64,000 nucleotides of DNA from Pseudomonas libanensis (lineage in GTDB: Bacteria; Pseudomonadota; Gammaproteobacteria; Pseudomonadales; Pseudomonadaceae): NCBI RefSeq assembly GCF_001439685.1, contig NZ_JYLH01000024.1, forward strand, positions 1-64,000, written 5' to 3'. The notes under the pieces are model-generated. The model ran no database searches and had not been told where the DNA came from. It saw only the letters and a program-made list of their open reading frames with translations. Made by a program: the position numbers and the translations under genes. Positions 9,013 to 20,145 of the stretch are shown piece after piece; the first letter of the stretch is position 1, and every line of letters starts with the position of its first letter.

Positions 9013-9720
9013 ATGACCGAGCTGGCGCGCTTGAAGTTTTATGCCACTCAAGCCCACTCTTGCAGCTACCTGCCCGACGAGCAGGCCACCACGCTGTTCC
9101 TCGACCCCAGCCAGCCGATGGACGTGCATGTGTACGCCGACCTGTCCGAGATGGGGTTTCGGCGCAGCGGCGATCACCTGTACCGACCTCATTGCCAGAA
9201 TTGCAATGCCTGCGTGCCGGCGCGCATCCCTGTCACGCAATTTCTGCCGGATCGAAACCAGAAACGCATCCTCAAGCGCAACGCCGACCTGACGGTAACG
9301 GCCACCAAGGCGCAGTACAGTGAAGAATATTTCGATCTTTACCAGCGCTACATCGAACAACGCCACGCCGATGGCGATATGTTCCCGCCCAGCCGCGATC
9401 AATTTTCTACCTTCCTGGTACGCGACCTGCCGTTCTCGCGGTTCTACGAGTTCCGCCTCGATGGCCGCCTGCTGGCGGTAGCGGTGACCGACCTGCTGCC
9501 CAACGGCCTGTCGGCGGTGTACACCTTCTACGAACCGGCCGAAGAGCGCCGCAGCCTCGGGCGCTTCGCCATCCTCTGGCAAATAGGCGAAGCACTGCGC
9601 CAGGAATTGGACGCGGTATACCTCGGATACTGGATCAAGAACTGCAAAAAGATGAATTACAAGACCCAATATCGGCCCATTGAGCTGCTGATTAATCAAA
9701 GATGGGTCACGCTTAACTAG
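9013..9720 (+). CDS. bpt: Aspartate/glutamate leucyltransferase (Bpt)
   Basis: Bacterial protein transferase homologous to eukaryotic arginyl-tRNA-protein transferase (older name ate). It adds Leu to N-terminal Asp/Glu so that the protein becomes a ClpS substrate. The start [17 protein letters not shown] gives 235 residues; an ATG two codons earlier is also possible. The N-terminal cysteine motif (HSCSYLPD), the [14 protein letters not shown] motif and the C-terminal [20 protein letters not shown] are all present. It probably forms one transcript with aat and infA. Confidence 0.96.
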
Positions 9721-9820
9721 AACCCCTTGGCTTGAACACCCTTTTTCGGGCACAATGCACGCCGCTTTTGCCTGGCGCAGTTGCACCGGGCCATTCACTG
9801 GATACCGAGGGCTTTACTGC

Positions 9821-10039
9821 ATGTCGAAAGAAGACAGCTTCGAAATGGAAGGCACTGTCGTCGACACCCTGCCCAACACCATGTTTCGTGTGGAGTTGGA
9901 AAATGGGCACGTCGTAACCGCGCATATCTCCGGCAAGATGCGCAAGAACTACATTCGTATTCTTACCGGTGACAAAGTGCGCGTCGAGCTGACGCCCTAT
10001 GACTTGAGCAAAGGGCGCATCACTTACCGCGCTCGTTAA
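9821..10039 (+). CDS. infA: Translation initiation factor IF-1
   Basis: A 72-residue S1/OB-fold protein that occupies the ribosomal A site during initiation. The sequence [19 protein letters not shown] and the C-terminal [13 protein letters not shown] are diagnostic. The open frame extends upstream to 9755, but the conserved start is the ATG at 9821. It is 100 bp downstream of bpt and followed by a strong terminator. Confidence 0.98.
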
Positions 10040-10052
10040 GCAAGTCAATACA

Positions 10053-10079
10053 AGACGCCCGGTTATGCCGGGCGTTTTT
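10053..10079 (+). terminator. Rho-independent terminator after infA
   Basis: GC-rich stem ACGCCCGG/CCGGGCGT with a TTAT-type loop followed by TTTTTG, 15 bases after the infA stop. Confidence 0.9.
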
Positions 10080-10114
10080 GTGTGCACAGGATTTAACAGT
10101 CACTACTTGCCCCT

Positions 10115-10201
10115 GTGGGAGCTGGCTTGCCTGCGATAGCGGTGGCTCAGGAAAGAATCCCTTGCCTGACACACCGCTATCGCAGGCAAGCTAGCTCCCA
10201 C
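10115..10201. repeat. REPIN (inverted pair of REP elements)
   Basis: GTGGGAGCTGGCTTGCCTGC is followed about 40 bases later by its near-perfect inverted copy ending in GCAGGCAAGCTAGCTCCCAC. It sits between the infA and clpA terminators. Confidence 0.9.
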
Positions 10202-10243
10202 ATGTTGATCTTCATTGTCTTAGCGATTGCATTTCAAGTCAGC

Positions 10244-10268
10244 AAAAAGGCGCCTTTCGGCGCCTTTT
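10244..10268 (-). terminator. Rho-independent terminator after clpA
   Basis: AAAAAGGCGCC-TTTC-GGCGCCTTTT: a GC stem with A-run and T-run on both sides, so it can act on either strand. It lies 20 bases beyond the clpA stop. Confidence 0.85.
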
Positions 10269-10287
10269 GCTTTGTTGCAGTCAACGA

Positions 10288-12558
10288 TCAGGCCATTTCC
10301 GCCGTGGTCTCGAACTCGAAGGTCAGCTCGCCGTCCTTCAGGTCGATATGCACCACGCCGCCATGGTCGGAGAGTTCGCCGAACAGGATCTCTTCGGCCA
10401 ATGGCCGCTTGATCTTGTCCTGGATCAGACGCGCCATTGGGCGAGCACCCATTGCCGCATCGTAGCCACCCTCTGCGATCCAGCTGCGCGCCGCTTCCGT
10501 CACATCCAGCTGCACGCGCTTGTCTTCCAGCTGCGCTTGAAGCTCGGTGAGGAACTTGTCCACCACACTTTTGATGACCTCATGGCTGAGGCGACCAAAC
10601 TGGATAATGGTGTCCAGACGGTTGCGGAACTCCGGCGTGAAGCTCTTCTTGATCACTTCCATCGCATCGGAGGAGTGATCCTGATGCGTGAAGCCAATAG
10701 AGGCCCGCGCAGCAGTTTCAGCACCGGCGTTGGTGGTCATGATCACGATTACGTTGCGAAAGTCCGCCTTGCGCCCGTTGTTGTCGGTCAGGGTCCCGTG
10801 ATCCATGACCTGCAGCAACAGGTTGAAGACTTCCGGGTGAGCCTTTTCGATTTCATCGAGCAGCAATACGCAATGCGGCTGCTTGGTGATCGCCTCGGTC
10901 AACAGGCCGCCCTGGTCGAAGCCGACATAGCCCGGAGGCGCACCGATCAGGCGCGACACGGTGTGGCGCTCCATGTACTCGGACATGTCGAAACGTACCA
11001 GCTCGATTCCCATGGCCTTGGCCAATTGCCGCGCCGCTTCGGTTTTGCCGACGCCGGTAGGGCCTGCGAACAGGAACGACCCGACCGGCTTGTCCGGCGA
11101 CTTGAGGCCCGCACGGGACAACTTGATCGCGGTGGACAGCGAATCGATCGCCGCGTCCTGACCAAATACGGTGAGCTTGAGGTCGCGCTCCAGGTTACGC
11201 AGCAGCTCCTTGTCGGAACTGGTGACGTGTTTTGGTGGAATCCGCGCGATCTTCGCCACGATGTCCTCGACCTGCGGCACATCGATACGCTTCACACGCT
11301 TCTCGACCGGCTGCAGACGCTGATAGGCGCCCGCCTCGTCAATCACGTCGATGGCCTTGTCCGGCATGTGCCGGTCATTGATGTAGCGCGACGCCAGCTC
11401 AGCCGCCGCACGCAGGGCCTCATCGGTGTATTCGATGCCATGGTGCGCCTCAAAGCGCCCCTTGAGCCCGCGCAGGATGCCGATGGTGTCTTCAACCGAA
11501 GGCTCGGACACGTCGACTTTCTGGAAGCGGCGCGCCAGGGCACGGTCTTTCTCGAAGATGCCACGGAATTCCTGGAACGTGGTCGAACCGATGCAGCGGA
11601 TATCGCCCGACGACAGCAACGGCTTGAGCAGGTTGGAGGCGTCCATCACCCCACCGGATGCTGCACCGGCCCCGATAATGGTGTGGATCTCGTCGATAAA
11701 CAGGATCGCCTGCGGGCGCTTTTTCAGCTCGCCGAGCAGCGCCTTGAAGCGCTTCTCGAAATCGCCCCGGTACTTGGTCCCGGCGAGCAAGGCGCCCAGA
11801 TCAAGGGAGTAGACGACGCTGTTGGCCAACAGGTCTGGGACCTGATTGTCGACAATGCGCTTGGCCAGGCCCTCGGCGATCGCGGTTTTACCCACGCCCG
11901 CCTCCCCAACCAGCAACGGATTGTTCTTGCGCCGACGAGCAAGGATCTGCGCTACACGCTCAACCTCAAGCTCACGCCCCACCAGCGGATCGATCCGCCC
12001 CTGACGCGCCAATTCGTTGAGATTGCTGGCATAGGCATCCAGCGGATTGCCCGAAGAAGAAGACTCACCGCCCTCGTCATCCTGCATTTCCTGCTCACCC
12101 TCGGAATGATCGCCGTGCCCGGGCACTTTGGAGATACCGTGGGCGATGTAATTGACTACATCAATACGGGCAACGCTCTGCTGCTTGAGCAGAAACACGG
12201 CCTGGCTTTCCTGTTCGCTGAAAATTGCCACAAGCACGTTCGCGCCCGTGACCTCACGCTTACCGGAGCTCTGTACGTGGAAAACAGCACGCTGCAATAC
12301 CCGTTGAAAGCCCAGGGTTGGCTGGGTTTCACGGTCCTCGTCATGCACGGGGATCAGTGGCGTGGTGGAGTCGATGAACTCCTGCAGGTCATGCTTGAGC
12401 TTGTCGAGGTTGGCGCCGCACGCACGCAGAACGGTGGCGGCAGCTTCGTTATCCAAAAGTGCCAGCAGCAGGTGTTCGACGGTCATGAATTCATGACGCT
12501 TCGAACGAGCCTCCTTGAAGGCAAGATTAAGGGTGACTTCGAGCTCGCGGTTTAACAT
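10288..12558 (-). CDS. clpA: ATP-dependent Clp protease ATP-binding subunit ClpA
   Basis: AAA+ unfoldase of ClpAP; it receives N-degron substrates from ClpS and feeds ClpP. The 756 residues are full length. They comprise an N-terminal Clp repeat domain (MLNRELEVTLNLAFKEAR, ~1-145), AAA-1 with Walker A VGEAGVGKTAIAEGLA (~215) and FIDEIHTI, and AAA-2 with Walker A AGPTGVGKTEAARQLA (~495) and LLLDEIEKAHPEVFN. The ClpP-docking IGF-type loop appears as ASIGFTHQDHSS (~610). It lies 29 bp downstream of clpS. Confidence 0.98.
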   Translation of the reverse strand: MLNRELEVTLNLAFKEARSKRHEFMTVEHLLLALLDNEAAATVLRACGANLDKLKHDLQEFIDSTTPLIPVHDEDRETQPTLGFQRVLQRAVFHVQSSGKREVTGANVLVAIFSEQESQAVFLLKQQSVARIDVVNYIAHGISKVPGHGDHSEGEQEMQDDEGGESSSSGNPLDAYASNLNELARQGRIDPLVGRELEVERVAQILARRRKNNPLLVGEAGVGKTAIAEGLAKRIVDNQVPDLLANSVVYSLDLGALLAGTKYRGDFEKRFKALLGELKKRPQAILFIDEIHTIIGAGAASGGVMDASNLLKPLLSSGDIRCIGSTTFQEFRGIFEKDRALARRFQKVDVSEPSVEDTIGILRGLKGRFEAHHGIEYTDEALRAAAELASRYINDRHMPDKAIDVIDEAGAYQRLQPVEKRVKRIDVPQVEDIVAKIARIPPKHVTSSDKELLRNLERDLKLTVFGQDAAIDSLSTAIKLSRAGLKSPDKPVGSFLFAGPTGVGKTEAARQLAKAMGIELVRFDMSEYMERHTVSRLIGAPPGYVGFDQGGLLTEAITKQPHCVLLLDEIEKAHPEVFNLLLQVMDHGTLTDNNGRKADFRNVIVIMTTNAGAETAARASIGFTHQDHSSDAMEVIKKSFTPEFRNRLDTIIQFGRLSHEVIKSVVDKFLTELQAQLEDKRVQLDVTEAARSWIAEGGYDAAMGARPMARLIQDKIKRPLAEEILFGELSDHGGVVHIDLKDGELTFEFETTAEMA

Positions 12559-12587
12559 AGCTTCACCTCATACCCAAGTGGTCGGCG

Positions 12588-12956
12588 TTAACCGTCCTTC
12601 TCGATTTCACAGAGTAGCGGATGCTGGCTTTCCCTGGCGTACTGGTTGACCTGCATGGCCTTTGTCTCGGCGATGTCGCGGGTAAACACTCCACATACTG
12701 CCCGTCCTTCTGTGTGAACGGCCAGCATTACCTTGGTCGCCAACTCGCGGTTCAGGTTAAAAAACACCTCGAGCACTTCGACGACGAAATCCATCGGTGT
12801 GTAGTCATCATTGAACAAAACCACCTTGTACATCGGCGGCGCCTGTAAAGCAGGCTTGGCCTCCTGGACAGCAATGCCTGCAGAACCGTCGTCATCATGT
12901 TCCTGATCCGGGCGATCCTGATTGAATGTTAGTCGAATCTGGCTGTTTGCATGCAT
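12588..12956 (-). CDS. clpS: ATP-dependent Clp protease adaptor ClpS
   Basis: Adaptor that binds N-terminal Leu/Phe/Trp/Tyr residues and delivers them to ClpA. 122 residues: a disordered N-terminal extension of about 40 residues, then the folded domain with the conserved YKVVLFNDDYTPMDFVVEVL and VMLAVHTEGRAVCGVFTRDIAETKA. With aat and bpt nearby and clpA directly downstream, the window encodes the bacterial N-degron pathway except ClpP. Confidence 0.97.
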   Translation of the reverse strand: MHANSQIRLTFNQDRPDQEHDDDGSAGIAVQEAKPALQAPPMYKVVLFNDDYTPMDFVVEVLEVFFNLNRELATKVMLAVHTEGRAVCGVFTRDIAETKAMQVNQYARESQHPLLCEIEKDG

Positions 12957-13036
12957 GGAAAGAAAGGTTCGTCAGTGGTTCAATTACAGTGGTGGGGGCG
13001 ACCTGTCAGAATTTCAACTCTGACCGGCCGGTCGCC

Positions 13037-13064
13037 TTGACTATCGGCGAATCGGTGTTACAAC
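13037..13064 (+). promoter_or_regulatory. Possible cspD promoter
   Basis: TTGACT, a 16-base spacer, then TACAAC lies about 115 bases upstream of cspD, leaving a leader of about 110 bases. The -10 is weak; called only from consensus likeness. Confidence 0.3.
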
Positions 13065-13180
13065 CAATAGAACCCACAGTGGGTAAAAAAGGTCCGCGCA
13101 GTCAACCTTATTTATTCGGGTTAGGACGGATAGACAGGATGATACTCCAGTGATGGAGTCTGGTGCAGAGGGATATGGGA

Positions 13181-13459
13181 ATGGCTAGCGGTAAGGTCAA
13201 GTGGTTCAACAATGCCAAGGGTTACGGCTTCATTATCGAGGACGGCAAGGATGAAGACCTTTTTGCGCATTACTCAACGATCAAGATGGATGGGTACAAG
13301 ACACTGAAAGCGGGCCAGCCTGTCTGCTTTGAAATTATTCAAGGCCCCAAGGGCATGCACGCGGTGAATATCAGTACGACCAACGACCCTAAAGACACTG
13401 TAAAAACGGAAGCGCCCGCGCAAAAAATCAAAAAAGCGACTGGCCTGATCAGCCACTGA
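13181..13459 (+). CDS. cspD: Cold-shock-domain protein CspD
   Basis: 92-residue CSD protein. The nucleic-acid-binding motifs KVKWFNNAKGYGFI (RNP1) and DLFAHYSTI (RNP2) are intact, and a basic C-terminal tail (KTEAPAQKIKKATG) extends beyond the CSD. In E. coli CspD inhibits replication in stationary phase; the same role here is inferred. The start MASGKVKWF is chosen over ATGs six or more bases upstream because GAGGG is placed 8 bases before it. It is divergent from clpS, as in most Pseudomonas. Confidence 0.95.
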   Translation: MASGKVKWFNNAKGYGFIIEDGKDEDLFAHYSTIKMDGYKTLKAGQPVCFEIIQGPKGMHAVNISTTNDPKDTVKTEAPAQKIKKATGLISH

Positions 13460-13476
13460 GCAAAGCCTTGAATGCC

Positions 13477-13516
13477 AAACCGGCCATTCTGAGCCATCAG
13501 AACGGCCGGTTTTTTG
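13477..13516. terminator. Bidirectional terminator between cspD and icd
   Basis: Long inverted repeat AAACCGGCC ... GGCCGGTTTTTT, with additional inner pairing ATTCTGA/TCAGAA, placed between two convergent genes. Confidence 0.9.
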
Positions 13517-13521
13517 CCTGC

Positions 13522-14778
13522 TTACATGTGCTTGATCAACGCATCACCAAACCCCGACGACGACACCAGCGTAGCGCCCTCCATCAGGCGCTCGAAGTCA
13601 TAGGTCACGGTCTTGGCCGAAATCGCGCCGTTGGTGCCCTTGATAATCAGGTCAGCCGCCTCGGTCCAGCCCATATGGCGCAGCATCATTTCTGCCGACA
13701 AGATCAATGAGCCCGGGTTGACCTGGTCCTTGCCCGCATATTTAGGCGCGGTACCGTGGGTCGCTTCGAACATCGCCACGGTGTCGGACAAGTTGGCCCC
13801 CGGCGCGATGCCGATGCCGCCCACTTCCGCCGCCAAGGCGTCAGACAGGTAGTCGCCGTTCAGGTTAAGCGTCGCGATGACGTCATATTCAGCTGGACGC
13901 AGCAGGATCTGCTGAAGCATGGCGTCGGCGATGGCATCCTTGACCACTACGTTCTTGCCGGTCCTGGGGTTCTTGAATTGCATCCACGGGCCGCCGTCCA
14001 GCAGGGTCGCACCGAACTCTTCGGCCGCCACTTCGTAGGCCCATTCCTTGAAGGCACCTTCGGTGAACTTCATGATGTTGCCTTTGTGCACGATGGTCAG
14101 CGAGTCACGGTCGTTATCCACCACATATTGCAGGGCCTTGCGCGCCAGGCGCTTGGTGCCCTCCTTCGACACCGGCTTGACGCCGATCCCGCAGTCCTGG
14201 TCGAAACGGATCTTGGTAACGCCCATTTCCTCCTTGAGAAACTTGATTACCTTGATCGCCTCAGGCGAACCGGCTTTCCACTCGATGCCGGCGTAAATAT
14301 CTTCGGAGTTCTCGCGGAAGATGGTCATGTCCACGTCGCCAGGTTTCTTGACCGGGCTGGGCACGCCTTCGAACCAGCGCACCGGGCGCAGGCACACATA
14401 CAGGTCGAGCTGCTGGCGCAGCGCCACGTTCAGCGAGCGAATCCCACCACCGACCGGCGTGGTCAGCGGCCCCTTGATGGACACCACGTAATCCTTGACC
14501 GCATCCAGGGTTTCCTGAGGCAGCCAGGTATCCTGGTCGTAGACCTGTGTAGCCTTTTCGCCGGCGTAAACCTCCATCCACGAGATCTTGCGCTTGCCGC
14601 CGTAAGCCTTTTCAACAGCTGCGTCGACCACCTTGATCATCACCGGGCTGATGTCGACACCGATACCGTCACCTTCGATGTAGGGAATGATCGGTTGGTC
14701 AGGAACATTGAGAGAATGGTCTGCATTGACGGTGATTTTGTCGCCGACTGCCGGAACCTGAATCTTCTTGTATCCCAT
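13522..14778 (-). CDS. icd: Isocitrate dehydrogenase (NADP+), homodimeric
   Basis: TCA-cycle enzyme converting isocitrate to 2-oxoglutarate. The start MGYKKIQVPAVGDKITV is preferred over the ATG four codons upstream because GGAG is spaced 6 bases from it; length 418 residues. The substrate loop GGGIRSLNVALRQ contains the serine that AceK phosphorylates in enterobacteria. The NADP-specificity residues are in HGTAPKYAGKDQVNPG. It is divergent from the monomeric enzyme gene idh. Confidence 0.97.
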   Translation of the reverse strand: MGYKKIQVPAVGDKITVNADHSLNVPDQPIIPYIEGDGIGVDISPVMIKVVDAAVEKAYGGKRKISWMEVYAGEKATQVYDQDTWLPQETLDAVKDYVVSIKGPLTTPVGGGIRSLNVALRQQLDLYVCLRPVRWFEGVPSPVKKPGDVDMTIFRENSEDIYAGIEWKAGSPEAIKVIKFLKEEMGVTKIRFDQDCGIGVKPVSKEGTKRLARKALQYVVDNDRDSLTIVHKGNIMKFTEGAFKEWAYEVAAEEFGATLLDGGPWMQFKNPRTGKNVVVKDAIADAMLQQILLRPAEYDVIATLNLNGDYLSDALAAEVGGIGIAPGANLSDTVAMFEATHGTAPKYAGKDQVNPGSLILSAEMMLRHMGWTEAADLIIKGTNGAISAKTVTYDFERLMEGATLVSSSGFGDALIKHM

Positions 14779-15270
14779 GCTGAACTCCATCTATGGATTG
14801 AACATCTGGCTGCGTTCGAGCCTACTCCAGATAAATGGCGACTGAAACCTCGCGCCATGCTCATTTGCATCGAAAACAGCATAAATTGTCGCCTACAAGC
14901 CTGAAACCAAAGGGAAAAGTGCCAATCCTGAGCACAACGTGCGACTTTAGGCGTAGCCCGGCACCTGCGACCTTTAGACCAATGGACGACCCGCCTTTTG
15001 TATGAAGGCTCGGCGTAAGCATAGCGACCTATGTATAATGCCGCCGCTGACCAAAGAGTCACGACGGCGGACCGCTCTAGAACATGGCCTTCCGCTGCAA
15101 AGCAGGACTAATACAATAGTCCACCCGCTTGACGCTCGACTGATGCAACCCAACATCACCGCGAAGAAACCTCGACCTTTCGCTCATGGATGACTTGAAC
15201 GAACGCGCTCCACCCGGCGCATCTCGAGTTTCTGCGCACGCTTTCAGCAAAGAAGAGAGTTAATCCGAAT
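14779..15270. promoter_or_regulatory. Divergent promoter region of icd and idh
   Basis: About 490 bp, no gene seen. A TATAAT hexamer at 15034-15039 is oriented toward idh, but no good -35 is visible at the proper spacing. GCCGCCG (15041-15047) can pair with CGGCGG at 15064-15069 in the same leader. The idh start is preceded by AAGAAGAGAG. Confidence 0.4.
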
Positions 15271-17496
<2,226 letters not shown>

Positions 17497-17512
17497 GGGT
17501 GTAAGGCAACAC

Positions 17513-17546
17513 CACAAACCCCGGCCATGTGCCGGGGTTTGTGTTT
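17513..17546. terminator. Bidirectional terminator after idh
   Basis: ACAAACCCCGGC-CATGT-GCCGGGGTTTGTGTTTT between convergent idh and the LysR gene; about 12 pairs with a T-rich tail. Confidence 0.9.
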
Positions 17547-17553
17547 TCAGAAC

Positions 17554-18426
17554 TTATGTAACGCCGTATTCCTTGCGCCACGCAGCCTCGATAATCGCCA
17601 GAAACTGCGGCTTGTACCAAGGCTCCCAACCCGGCCTTTGCTTGAGCTCAACACCAAACCCCGGCAGCGCAGGCAAATGCGCGAGCGCTTCAAGGTTTTT
17701 CAAGCCCGGCACTTGAGCAAACCAGGGCAAAAGCGTCACGCCGACTCCAGCCTGGACCGCTGAACGCAACGACATCAAGTCTTCAGACTCATACACACAG
17801 CGCCACCTGATCCCACTCTCTTCCAAGCGCCGAATCGCCAGGCTCCTGAACACGCAGGGCGCCTTGAACAGGGCCAGCGAAACTTCCTGCCCTTCCACGG
17901 GGGCTGCCGCACACTCGCCACCCAGCCACATCAAGGAAAGAGCATGCAAAGGCACGCCAGTGACTTTTGGCAACTCATCAATCATCAGGCCGATATCGAT
18001 TCGCCCCTCACTGAACGCCTCCGCGAGCACTATGGAGCGCGCTACTTTGACCACAATTCGCACTGAAGGTAATTCAAGCGCCACAGTGGGAATAACACGC
18101 TGCAGGATTTCCTCGCTGAAATATTCGGGGATGCCCAGCGTCACGGAATCTTGCGTGCGGCTGACATCAAACAGACTTCCCACCTTGTCGTTGACGCTGA
18201 CCATCTGCTGGGCATAGCCGGTCAGGCGCTCCCCTTCAAGGGTGAGCAACACCTGACGGTTATCCCGAACAAACAACTCGACACCCAGCAAATCCTCAAG
18301 CCGTCGAATTTGCTGGCTGATTGCCGGCTGGGTCAGGCTCAGCGCTTGCGCGGCCCGGGTGAAGCTGCCCAGCTCTGCGACCTTGAGGAAACTGCGCAGC
18401 GACTGAATATCAAGATTGACTCTCAT
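17554..18426 (-). CDS. LysR-family transcriptional regulator
   Basis: 290 residues. The N-terminal winged HTH is clear (LDIQSLRSFLKVAELGSFTRAAQALSLTQPAISQQIRRLEDLLG split over residues 4-48). A LysR substrate-binding domain follows (about 95-290) with VTLGIPEYFSEEIL and VGVTLLPWFAQVPGL. The start is the ATG of MRVNLDIQS; a TTG four codons upstream is possible. The EamA exporter gene lies 69 bp upstream on the same strand, so the two may form a unit. The effector cannot be read from sequence. Confidence 0.9.
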   Translation of the reverse strand: MRVNLDIQSLRSFLKVAELGSFTRAAQALSLTQPAISQQIRRLEDLLGVELFVRDNRQVLLTLEGERLTGYAQQMVSVNDKVGSLFDVSRTQDSVTLGIPEYFSEEILQRVIPTVALELPSVRIVVKVARSIVLAEAFSEGRIDIGLMIDELPKVTGVPLHALSLMWLGGECAAAPVEGQEVSLALFKAPCVFRSLAIRRLEESGIRWRCVYESEDLMSLRSAVQAGVGVTLLPWFAQVPGLKNLEALAHLPALPGFGVELKQRPGWEPWYKPQFLAIIEAAWRKEYGVT

Positions 18427-18495
18427 GGAACCGTCCAAGTGAATAAACGCGCTACCGCATTAGTGCAAGGCAACGCCCCTGACTGTCAAGACGGC

Positions 18496-19392
18496 CTAGC
18501 TGGACCTCGAGTGGTTCATCAAATAAACCCCGAGCGCCGAAACAACAAACCCTAGTATTGCCACCGTACCGGGCACCTCCCCCAGCACCAGGGACGCCAT
18601 GATCTGCGTGACCGCTGGAATGACATGGAACAAGTTGGTTGCCTTGCTCGCCTCAGCCCGTCGAATCATCATGTACAGCAGCGTCAGCGCGCCGACTGAG
18701 TTCATTAACGTGATCCAGGCCACCGAAGCGGCGAAGGGCACCCACTGCGTCACCTGCATGGTCTCGGTGGTATAGGCCAGCAGCAACATGACCAGCGACG
18801 CGGTGACCATCTGGATGAAACAGCCCACCCACAGGTTGACGCCGCCAAGGAAACGCTTCTGATAAAGCGTGCCGAGGGTGATACCCAGCAGCGCCAGCCC
18901 TACCGCGCCGTAACCGCCGATTGACGCCTCTGCACCAAAAAAACTGCTGCCAACCACAATGGCCACGCCGCCCACGCCCAGAACCGAGCCTGGCAAGTCG
19001 CGCCAGCTCAATTGCTCGCCTAAACAGAAGTAGGCGCCGATCACAACGAATACGGGCATCAGCCCAACAATCAGCGCAGCTTGCCCAGCCGGGACGCCCT
19101 GACTTATCCCGGTGTATAGGCCGCCAAATTGCAGAGCCTGCAAGAGCAAGCCCACGGCTGCCGCATGAAGGTAAGGTGTAAGCCGCCTGGGCCACTCGGC
19201 CTTGATGGCGAGCGCCACGCCCAAGAACACTAGGGCCGCCAGGGCGAACCGGTAGAACGTCATGGTGAAGGGCTCGCCATAACGCACACCGAACGCACCG
19301 CCGATGTAGCCGGAGCTCCACAACAGGATGAAGGCAATGGGCAATGGCGACGTAAGGCGTACTTCGTAGCGTTTGGGGGCAATAGGGTTCAT
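18496..19392 (-). CDS. EamA/DMT-superfamily transporter
   Basis: Inner-membrane protein of the drug/metabolite transporter (10-TM EamA) family, generally exporters of amino acids or small metabolites; substrate unknown. 298 residues with about ten hydrophobic segments in two EamA repeats (IAFILLWSSGYIGGAFGVRYG at the N-terminus, then GYGAVGLALLGITLGTLYQKR opening the second). The start MNPIAPKRYEV has GGAGA 6 bases upstream; the frame extends 28 codons further without support. It is upstream of the LysR gene. Confidence 0.88.
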   Translation of the reverse strand: MNPIAPKRYEVRLTSPLPIAFILLWSSGYIGGAFGVRYGEPFTMTFYRFALAALVFLGVALAIKAEWPRRLTPYLHAAAVGLLLQALQFGGLYTGISQGVPAGQAALIVGLMPVFVVIGAYFCLGEQLSWRDLPGSVLGVGGVAIVVGSSFFGAEASIGGYGAVGLALLGITLGTLYQKRFLGGVNLWVGCFIQMVTASLVMLLLAYTTETMQVTQWVPFAASVAWITLMNSVGALTLLYMMIRRAEASKATNLFHVIPAVTQIMASLVLGEVPGTVAILGFVVSALGVYLMNHSRSS

Positions 19393-19520
19393 CACGCTCT
19401 CCGGATTGAGGTTCTGGAGAGATAAGCTGCGCCTCGGGCTGAAATCGGTAAAATCATAAAATGTCAGGCGCACCATGCAGATTGCTTATGCAGCCTCACT
19501 GAAGAAACCCAATCAAAATG

Positions 19521-19604
19521 CGGGTGGCTTGCTCGCGAAAGCGGAGTGTCAATCAGCAGGCATATTGACTGAACGATCGCATTCGCGAGCAAGCCCGCTC
19601 CCAC
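19521..19604. repeat. REPIN, TTGCTCGCGAA type
   Basis: GTGGCTTGCTCGCGAAAGCG and, about 45 bases on, the inverted TTCGCGAGCAAGCCCGCTCCCAC. It has a different core from the GGCTTGCCTGCGAT type seen elsewhere in the window. Confidence 0.8.
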
Positions 19605-19639
19605 ACTGACCGCGTCACACCCTGAATCGAGGTTTTTCA

Positions 19640-20086
19640 ATGACCTGGCTCCCCCACATCACCGTCGCCACCATCGTTGAAGACAACGGCCGTTTCCTGA
19701 TGGTCGAAGAACTCAAGGGCGGCCGCGCCGTGCTCAATCAGCCCGCCGGCCACCTGGACCCGAACGAAACCCTCACCGAAGCCGCCGTGCGCGAAACCCT
19801 CGAGGAAACCGGCTGGGACGTCGAAGCCACCGGCATCGTCGGCATCTACCTCTACACCGCCCCCAGCAACGGCGTGACCTATCAACGGGTCTGCTTCATC
19901 GCCAAAGCGCTGAAACACCACCCGGGCTATCAACTCGACGAAGGCATCCTGCGCGCCCGCTGGCTGACCCGTGACGAGCTGATGGCCGTGCGCGACGACT
20001 GGCGCAGCGAGCTGATCATCCGCTGCATCGATGATTATCTGGCCGGCCAGCGCCACAGTCTCGAATTGATCCGCCCTTCTCTTTAG
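19640..20086 (+). CDS. Nudix hydrolase (NudJ-like phosphatase)
   Basis: 148-residue cytoplasmic Nudix protein. The Nudix box is complete: GHLDPNETLTEAAVRETLEETGW (residues ~36-58, matching GX5EX7REUXEEXGU). Its position directly before mnmA (59 bp) and the short length match the NudJ/YmfB group, which hydrolyses HMP-pyrophosphate and nucleoside di/triphosphates in E. coli. Substrate here is inferred only from family. Confidence 0.9.
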   Translation: MTWLPHITVATIVEDNGRFLMVEELKGGRAVLNQPAGHLDPNETLTEAAVRETLEETGWDVEATGIVGIYLYTAPSNGVTYQRVCFIAKALKHHPGYQLDEGILRARWLTRDELMAVRDDWRSELIIRCIDDYLAGQRHSLELIRPSL

Positions 20087-20145
20087 CCTTAGCGGCCCGG
20101 GCCTGATAGAATCGCGTCCTTTTTCAAGACACCCGTTGAAACCCT

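Noticed and set aside
10267..12555. 762-codon plus-strand frame opposite clpA
   Set aside because: Exact antisense shadow of clpA; no protein-like features. The same applies to long shadows opposite idh, ftsK, purB, nuoG, nuoL, nuoM and nuoN.
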